Positions 28,268-36,064 of a DNA stretch of 36,064 nucleotides are shown here, in pieces. Position 1 is the first letter of the stretch; the number at the start of each line of letters is the position of its first letter. Position numbers and translations under genes: made by a program. The stretch lies in contig JAFGXX010000129.1 in the NCBI GenBank assembly GCA_016936435.1, positions 1-36,064 on the forward strand, written 5' to 3'. The notes beneath the pieces are model-generated. The model ran no database searches and was not told the DNA's origin. It saw only the letters and a program-made list of their open reading frames with translations. The DNA is from Bacteroidales bacterium. Its GTDB lineage: Bacteria > Bacteroidota > Bacteroidia > Bacteroidales > VadinHA17.

Positions 28268-30256
28268 ATGATAGAGAAAGATCCGGATGACTCTGTTCTG
28301 AATGAAGAACAATCCGGGGCATCTGATGATGCCTCCGGAACTGAGAAAAACGAACAGGCTGAAAAAGCGAAAGAATCCGATTCACCTGAAACAGCAGACG
28401 AAGAACCCAAAGGCGAAGGTGAAAAGGAAGAAAAAACAAGAAAGAGACCGCGCACAACAAGAAATCAGGAGCTTGAGGAGTCTGAAACTGAAGAAGAGTC
28501 GGACGAAGGTGATGATTCAGGACTTCCTCCTGTCGACTATTCAGGGTATTCCAAGCTTGAACTTGTTGATACACTTATCCTGATAATTGAAAACAGGCCT
28601 CCGTCTGAGATAAAGGGTGATGTTGAGCGTATAAAGGTTCTTTTTTATAAAAAACTCAAACAGGAAGCTGACGATCGTAAGAATAAATTCCTTGCTGACG
28701 GTGGAAAAGCGGAGGATTACCGGGCATGGATAGATCCCGATGAAGCCCGCATAAAACATATTCTGGAAAAATACAGGGAGAAAAGATCAGACTATAACAA
28801 GGTTCAGGAAGCCGAAAAAATTGAGAACCTTAAAAAGAAATATGACATAATAGACAAGATTAAAGAACTTGTCAACCGCGAGGAATCAATAAACAAAACT
28901 TTTCAGGAATTCCGTTCACTGCAGAATGAGTGGCATTCAACAGGTATCGTCCCACAAAATTCGCTCAAGGACCTCTGGGAGAATTACCATCACAATGTCG
29001 AGATCTTCTACGATTACATTAAAATCAACAAAGAACTCCGTGATCTCGATCTTAAGAAGAATATGGAGGCGAAGGTAGTACTTTGTGAAAAGGCTGAAGA
29101 GCTTCTCCTCGAGCCAAATCCTGTTAATGCTTTCAGACTTCTGCAGGATTATCACAACCAGTGGCGGGAAATAGGCCCCGTTCCTCAGGAATCAAAAAAC
29201 GAATTGTGGGACAGATTCAGGGAGATAACATCCCAGATAAATAAAAGACACCACGAATATTTCGAAAAACAAAAAGAGGAACAGAGAAAGAACCTCGAAT
29301 CAAAAATTGCTCTCTGCGAGGAGGTCGAGGCCATAAATCAATCGGAAATAAAAAACTTCAGGGAGTTTGACGATAAAGCCGACAAGATAGTTGCACTGCA
29401 GAAGATGTGGCGTACTATCGGATTTGCTCCCAGAAAACAGAATAACAAGGTATACCAGAGATTTCGTGATGCCTGTGATGCTTTTTTCGAAAAGAAAAGA
29501 GGTTTTTATGCCGATAATAAGGAGATCCAGCAAAACAACCTCCAGATGAAAATCAACCTCTGTATTCAGGCTGAAGCTCTGCAGGACAGTAACGACTGGA
29601 AGGAGACATCAGACACGCTTATCAGACTTCAGAAGGAATGGAAGGAAGTAGGCCCGGTGCCCAGAAAACAATCAGACAAGTGCTGGAAAAGATTCAGAAA
29701 GGCCTGCGATCATTTCTTTGAGAGAAAATCCGGTCATTTCGCCGAACTAGATACCTCATATGAAGACAACCTGAAGGCAAAGATTGCCATCATCGAAGAA
29801 CTGGAAAGCTTTGAGCCCGGACAGGATGTTCAGGCTGCCTTCGAAAAACTGAAGGATCTTCAGCGGAAATGGACAGAAATAGGTTTTGTCCCCTTCAACA
29901 AAAAAGAAGAAATAACCAACAGATACAGGAATGCCCTGAATAAGGAATTTGATAAATTGAAAATCGGGGATGATGATAAAAGCATCCTTAAATACAGGAA
30001 TAAACTTGAAAATCTCAAATCAAATCCCAAAGCATCACGGAAAGTAAGGAATGAACGTGACAAATTCCTGACCCGTATAAAACAGCTTGAGAACGACATA
30101 GTACTGTGGGAAAACAATATCGGATTCTTTGCAAAATCGACCAAAGCCGATAACATGATCCGCGAAGTGGAAGATAAAATAGAGAACGCAAAGAAGATGA
30201 TAAAAATATTCGAGGAAAAAGTCAAAATGATCGACCAGTCAGGCCTGGATGATTAG
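28268..30256 (+). CDS. DUF349 repeat protein
   Basis: Acidic low-complexity N-terminus then several repeats of the form 'LQKEWKEVGPVPRKQSDKCWKRFRKACDHFFERK'. ATG at 28268 preferred over the listed TTG at 28262. Confidence 0.9.
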   Translation: MIEKDPDDSVLNEEQSGASDDASGTEKNEQAEKAKESDSPETADEEPKGEGEKEEKTRKRPRTTRNQELEESETEEESDEGDDSGLPPVDYSGYSKLELVDTLILIIENRPPSEIKGDVERIKVLFYKKLKQEADDRKNKFLADGGKAEDYRAWIDPDEARIKHILEKYREKRSDYNKVQEAEKIENLKKKYDIIDKIKELVNREESINKTFQEFRSLQNEWHSTGIVPQNSLKDLWENYHHNVEIFYDYIKINKELRDLDLKKNMEAKVVLCEKAEELLLEPNPVNAFRLLQDYHNQWREIGPVPQESKNELWDRFREITSQINKRHHEYFEKQKEEQRKNLESKIALCEEVEAINQSEIKNFREFDDKADKIVALQKMWRTIGFAPRKQNNKVYQRFRDACDAFFEKKRGFYADNKEIQQNNLQMKINLCIQAEALQDSNDWKETSDTLIRLQKEWKEVGPVPRKQSDKCWKRFRKACDHFFERKSGHFAELDTSYEDNLKAKIAIIEELESFEPGQDVQAAFEKLKDLQRKWTEIGFVPFNKKEEITNRYRNALNKEFDKLKIGDDDKSILKYRNKLENLKSNPKASRKVRNERDKFLTRIKQLENDIVLWENNIGFFAKSTKADNMIREVEDKIENAKKMIKIFEEKVKMIDQSGLDD

Positions 30257-30263
30257 ATCATGA

Positions 30264-31898
<1,635 letters not shown>

Positions 31899-31940
31899 TC
31901 TTGTGTTGATATTTTGATTAGAAATATTTAAAAAGAGAGA

Positions 31941-33920
31941 ATGGATAAGAACACAATTACCGGTATAATTCTGATTTTTGCGATTTTCGTCGGGTTCAGT
32001 ATATACAATAACCAAAAAGCCAACAAGGGTTTCAGGGAAGCTGTAGCTACTGCCGAGGCTCAGATATCACAGGGAAATCTTGAAAGAGCCCGTACAGAAT
32101 ATGTTAACGCGCTCAGGTTTAAACCAAATAACCCTGAAGTGCTGGCCGAATTAAATAAACTGAACGAAAAACTTGGTATCAGTGCCGGCACTGCATCGGA
32201 AATCGCCGATACTTCTTCAGGAACTTCAACAACAAATATACCTGCAATTACTCCGGCACCTGAAAGAACACAACAGGACCTGACTGAGGTCTCTGGTCCT
32301 TTCTCCGGGGCTTCATCAGGAGAAAATGAATTTATAACCCTCGAAAACAACCTTCTGGAACTTAAAATATCCCAAAAGGGAGGCAGAGTCTATTCAGCAC
32401 GGCTGAAAGACTACCAGACTCACGATTCAATGCCCCTTATACTCTTTTCCGGAGATTCAACAGTTTTTGGCTTCAACTTCTTCACATCCGATAACAGGGT
32501 TGTTCAGACAAATGAACTCTTTTTTACCCTTCAGTCAGGCGAAAAATCCGTCATGGTAAGTGAAAGCGCGGAAACTGTGGCACTAAGATTATATGCCGCA
32601 GATGATAAATACATCGAATACCGCTATACACTTGAACCTGATAAATATTCTGTGGATTTCGATGTTGTCTTCAGTAACCTTACAGGGATTATCCCAGCAA
32701 ACCAGACTAATATAACCCTCGACTGGCGAATGTATATACCTCAGCAGGAAAAGGGCAGAGATAATGAAGATAATTATTCAACAATAAAATATAAGTATTA
32801 TGAGGATGAAGTAGCCGGACTGAGGCTCAGGTCACAGAAGGAAACGGATACTGAAGATATAACAACACGGTTGAACTGGGTAGCCTTTCAGGATCAGTTT
32901 TTCTCTTCGGTGCTGATCGCCGGCGATTATTTTCAAAGCGGATCCGTATCATCACTCCGTACGGTAAATTCTCCGAAATACCACCGTTACTTCACCGCTG
33001 AACTTGCTGTCCCCTATATCTCTGGTACGGAATCAAAAATCGATCTGGGATTCTACTTTGGCCCCAATCATATCGGGACTCTCAGAAAAGAAGGACAGGA
33101 ACTTGAAAAAATTGTCTTCCTCGGAAGAAATATAATCGGATGGATAAGCAGATTTGTCATCATTCCTGTTTTCAACTGGCTCGAAAAATATATTAGCAGC
33201 TATGGCATAATCATTCTTATTCTGACCGTCCTTATTAAGCTTGTGCTGTTCCCGCTTACATATAAGTCATTTCAGTCGACTGCAAAAATGGGTATACTTA
33301 AACCAATGGTCGATGAAATAGGCAAAAAATTCCCGAAACAGGAGGACGCCATGAAAAAGCAGCAGGCTACAATGGACCTCTATAAAAGAGCAGGCGTTAA
33401 CCCTATGGGAGGCTGCCTGCCTATGCTTCTTCAGTTTCCTATCCTGTTTGCCATGTTCAGGTTCTTTCCTGTCTCAATAGAGCTGAGGCAGGAAGCATTC
33501 CTGTGGGCAAGCGATCTGTCGACCTACGACTCAATCCTGAACCTTCCTTTTACAATTCCGATGTACGGAAACCACGTGAGTCTCTTTACCATCCTCATGA
33601 CCGTGTCATCTCTTCTCACCATGAAAATGACTGGTACTTCTCCCGGAAGCGATCAGCCCGGTATGAAGATCATGATGTACATGATGCCCGTAATGTTCAT
33701 GGTTATACTGAATAAATTTTCAGCAGGGCTTACCTATTACTATTTTCTGGCAAACATGCTGACATGGATACAGAATATTGTGATGAAGAGATTCATCAAT
33801 GCCGATGAGGTGCTTGCAACTCTTGAGGCGAACAAAAAGAAACCTGTCCCAAAATCCAAGTGGCAGCAGCGACTTGAATCCGCAGCAAAACAGAGAGGTA
33901 TAAATCCTTCACGTAAATAG
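31941..33920 (+). CDS. yidC: Membrane protein insertase YidC
   Basis: MDKNTITGIILIFAIFVGFSIYN N-terminus, YGIIILILTVLIKLVLFPLTYKSFQSTAKMGILKP, MGGCLPMLLQFPILFAMFRFFP. Confidence 0.96.
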   Translation: MDKNTITGIILIFAIFVGFSIYNNQKANKGFREAVATAEAQISQGNLERARTEYVNALRFKPNNPEVLAELNKLNEKLGISAGTASEIADTSSGTSTTNIPAITPAPERTQQDLTEVSGPFSGASSGENEFITLENNLLELKISQKGGRVYSARLKDYQTHDSMPLILFSGDSTVFGFNFFTSDNRVVQTNELFFTLQSGEKSVMVSESAETVALRLYAADDKYIEYRYTLEPDKYSVDFDVVFSNLTGIIPANQTNITLDWRMYIPQQEKGRDNEDNYSTIKYKYYEDEVAGLRLRSQKETDTEDITTRLNWVAFQDQFFSSVLIAGDYFQSGSVSSLRTVNSPKYHRYFTAELAVPYISGTESKIDLGFYFGPNHIGTLRKEGQELEKIVFLGRNIIGWISRFVIIPVFNWLEKYISSYGIIILILTVLIKLVLFPLTYKSFQSTAKMGILKPMVDEIGKKFPKQEDAMKKQQATMDLYKRAGVNPMGGCLPMLLQFPILFAMFRFFPVSIELRQEAFLWASDLSTYDSILNLPFTIPMYGNHVSLFTILMTVSSLLTMKMTGTSPGSDQPGMKIMMYMMPVMFMVILNKFSAGLTYYYFLANMLTWIQNIVMKRFINADEVLATLEANKKKPVPKSKWQQRLESAAKQRGINPSRK

Positions 33921-34011
33921 TCGCGGTTTAGTTTTTTTGTTAAAAATCATTAAACCTTTTCCTGACTAAAGAATAATAATCTATTTTTAGTTATTCTTTC
34001 AAACAGGGGAA

Positions 34012-35046
34012 ATGTCTAAAAAATTTAAAAACAAAGATTTAGCCGCCAGGCTGGGGGTGTCCGGCACACTGGTATCCCTCGTGCTCAATAATAAAGGTGA
34101 TCAGCACGGTATCAGCAAAGCGACCCAGGAAAAGGTACTTATGGTAGCCAAACAGATGGGCTACTTCAATACACTTTATGAGAATAATTCTACTTCTCCG
34201 GCTGAAGAAACGCCAGGTGTTATAGGAATGATAGTATCGTCGATGAGCGATCACTTCATCTGCGGCATCACTCCTTACCTTCATGATGCTCTTACCGGGA
34301 TCGGATTTGGATTTTCGCTGATAACCAGAGACCCTGATGACATTCGCTTTGACCGCCTTATCAGCGCTTTCAGGAAATTCTTTAGCGGAATGATACTGGT
34401 TGGCGATGCAGCCGATGAATCTTCAATACGGGCTCTGAGGAATGCCGATTATCCATTTGTTGTTCTGGATAGTAACAACATGCATGGAAGGATAAATGCC
34501 GTGAACACCGATTTCAAAGCCGGAGCCGGCCTTATCGCGAATCATATCGGGAAAATGGGCTACAGAAATATTGTTATTGTCACCGGTAAACATAGCGGAA
34601 AGGTGAGTACCCATCACACTGAAATTCTCGAAGATGCTGTTTTAAAATTACGGGGGATTAATAAACCCGTGATATTGGAGCTTGAAAAAATAAATACTGC
34701 CGACGAATTTAATTTCAATCAGATAGAAACTTTACTCCGGCCTCCTTTCAGGGCAGAAGTGTTCATCACAACACGGTCATCACTTGTTTATCCGTTGCTC
34801 AGATTCATGGGCCGCAAAAAACAACGTATACCACAGGATGTTGCATTGATATCGGCAGAAGAGGGGATAGGCTTCGACCTGCTAAATCCACCGGTTACAT
34901 GTCTGAGCAAACCTCTGGCATCAATGGCAATGAAAACCGCGAACATGATCTGGACCGAAATAAAGAATGCCGGTAAAAGCAAATACAAAAGACAGGTAAG
35001 CACAGTGCCAGAGCTTATAGTGAGAAATTCCTGCGGAAACATCTGA
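34012..35046 (+). CDS. LacI family transcriptional regulator
   Basis: N-terminal HTH 'KNKDLAARLGVSGTLVSLVLNNKGDQHGISKATQEKVLMVAKQMGY' and periplasmic-binding-like domain. Confidence 0.9.
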   Translation: MSKKFKNKDLAARLGVSGTLVSLVLNNKGDQHGISKATQEKVLMVAKQMGYFNTLYENNSTSPAEETPGVIGMIVSSMSDHFICGITPYLHDALTGIGFGFSLITRDPDDIRFDRLISAFRKFFSGMILVGDAADESSIRALRNADYPFVVLDSNNMHGRINAVNTDFKAGAGLIANHIGKMGYRNIVIVTGKHSGKVSTHHTEILEDAVLKLRGINKPVILELEKINTADEFNFNQIETLLRPPFRAEVFITTRSSLVYPLLRFMGRKKQRIPQDVALISAEEGIGFDLLNPPVTCLSKPLASMAMKTANMIWTEIKNAGKSKYKRQVSTVPELIVRNSCGNI

Positions 35047-35136
35047 TATACATAATATTATCATCTTAAGGTTTATTTTTCAACACCTGTTGAAATATTA
35101 CTGAGAAATAATTGGATCATCATTACCGATTAAGTT

Positions 35137-35144
35137 TATCTTTG
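35137..35144 (+). promoter_or_regulatory. Candidate Bacteroidetes -7 element (TAnnTTTG) upstream of riboswitch
   Basis: TATCTTTG exact match to TAnnTTTG, with TTG at 35112-35114; predicted TSS falls at about the 5' edge of riboswitch P1 (35150). Confidence 0.5.
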
Positions 35145-35149
35145 TATCG

Positions 35150-35338
35150 TTCTGGTGTTGCAGTGATAATTGATCAATGCAATGAAAAGGGAATGCGGTC
35201 ATAATCCGCAACAGTACCCGCTGCTGTGAAGCCTGATCACGAATGCCGTGATGATGGTCACTCAATAACCTGCCACTGTTCCATTAAGGGAATGGGAAGG
35301 CTTTGAGAGACCGGGACGAGTCAGAAGACCTGCCAGAA
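35150..35338 (+). promoter_or_regulatory. Cobalamin (AdoCbl-type) riboswitch
   Basis: aagggaatgcggtcataatccgcaacagtacccgctgctgtga ... ctgttccattaagggaatgggaagg ... gacgagtcagaagacctgcc (B12 box); TTCTGG (35150-35155) can close with CCAGAA (35333-35338). Confidence 0.95.
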
Positions 35339-35456
35339 TGAGCCATATTCTAAGCTTTCGGGAAAAAAAGCACCGGATCATTCATTCTGAATCCCCTTTA
35401 TTCCCCTGCAGGCCCCTGAAAATGGTATGCTTGTTTAACTTATTAATAATTTTCAG

Positions 35457-36064
35457 ATGACCAGTCTATTCAGAGCAGTCTTCTTAACATTGTTGCTGCT
35501 GTCATTTTCGGGACTCAAAGCCCAGGTTTCTTTCTATCGTGATACACTCAGGATAGATGAAGTAATAATAACCCGTAAACAGATCAGCTCCGATCAGCCG
35601 GGATATAAATTTTTCAACGTCGATTCGGGAAAACTTATGAATTTTTCACAGCTTACCCTTAACGATGTACTTAGAGAAACATCTCCTCTTTATATCAAGG
35701 AATATGGTGCAGGTCTTACAGCAACTTCTTCTTTCAGGGGAACTTCCGCAGGACACACAAAGGTTACCTGGAATGGTGTGAATATAAACGATCCGATGCT
35801 GGGACAAACTGACTTCTCCCTTATTCCTGCAATAATGGCCGACAATATCCTTGTAAGTTTCGGTGGAGCTTCAATGGATCTTGGCAGCGGAGGCATAGGA
35901 GGTGTCATAAACATCGAAAATGAACCAGTGTGGAGAAAGAAAACACTGATAGCGGCTTCTCCTTCAGCCGGCAGCTTTGGCAGGTATTCCGGATTGCTTA
36001 AAATAAGTACAGGGACAGAAGTATTTCAGTCAGTTACAAGAGTATTCCTAAACTCTGCACTGAA
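35457..36064 (+). CDS. TonB-dependent outer-membrane receptor (BtuB-like, plug domain), 3' truncated by window edge
   Basis: Open frame to window end (not in ORF track): MTSLFRAVFLTLLLLSFSGLKAQVSFYRDTLRIDEVIITRKQ...FRGTSAGHTKVTWNGVNINDPMLGQTDFSLIPA...GSGGIGGVINIEN; downstream of the B12 riboswitch. Confidence 0.88.
   Translation, partial: MTSLFRAVFLTLLLLSFSGLKAQVSFYRDTLRIDEVIITRKQISSDQPGYKFFNVDSGKLMNFSQLTLNDVLRETSPLYIKEYGAGLTATSSFRGTSAGHTKVTWNGVNINDPMLGQTDFSLIPAIMADNILVSFGGASMDLGSGGIGGVINIENEPVWRKKTLIAASPSAGSFGRYSGLLKISTGTEVFQSVTRVFLNSAL

Noticed and set aside
28302-28583. 93-aa ORF in an alternative frame of the DUF349 gene
   Set aside because: Lysine-rich frame shadow of an acidic low-complexity coding segment.
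28268-30256. Tandem repeat-like sequence
   Set aside because: Protein-level DUF349 repeats, not DNA repeats or CRISPR; nucleotide copies are diverged.

Overview
Bacteroidetes-like chromosomal window (probably Bacteroidales-type, judged from the gene families). Most of it is ordinary: the end of an O-antigen ligase-like gene, a WecA/MraY-type glycosyltransferase, a Wzz-like protein, uridine phosphorylase, a TolC/RND/adaptor efflux operon, pyrB-pyrI, a YigZ family protein, a GroES-like protein, an orphan receiver, a NamZ/DUF1343 protein, 5'-nucleotidase, queE, a PorE-like OmpA/PD40 protein, a DUF349 protein, pyrG, yidC, a LacI regulator, and a cobalamin riboswitch upstream of a truncated TonB-dependent receptor. 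The most interesting part is about 18.3-27.8 kb. A 47-aa ORF missing from the supplied track (20153..20296, minus) encodes MKTMKFKKSGQFFAEFALTVEQMRKVRGG|DGDGSDPILIPPLPPVKI, which looks like a double-glycine leader precursor. It sits among a TM/TPR anti-sigma-like protein, a soluble histidine kinase, an exported TPR-CHAT caspase-like protease with a C-terminal TM anchor, an ECF sigma factor, a C39-peptidase ABC exporter and an HlyD-family adaptor. I propose this as a candidate peptide secretion/signalling or bacteriocin-like system with a membrane-anchored CHAT protease. Its function is inference only. Four consecutive inverted repeats lie directly downstream of the peptide gene. No tRNA, rRNA, CRISPR array or IS element was recognised.
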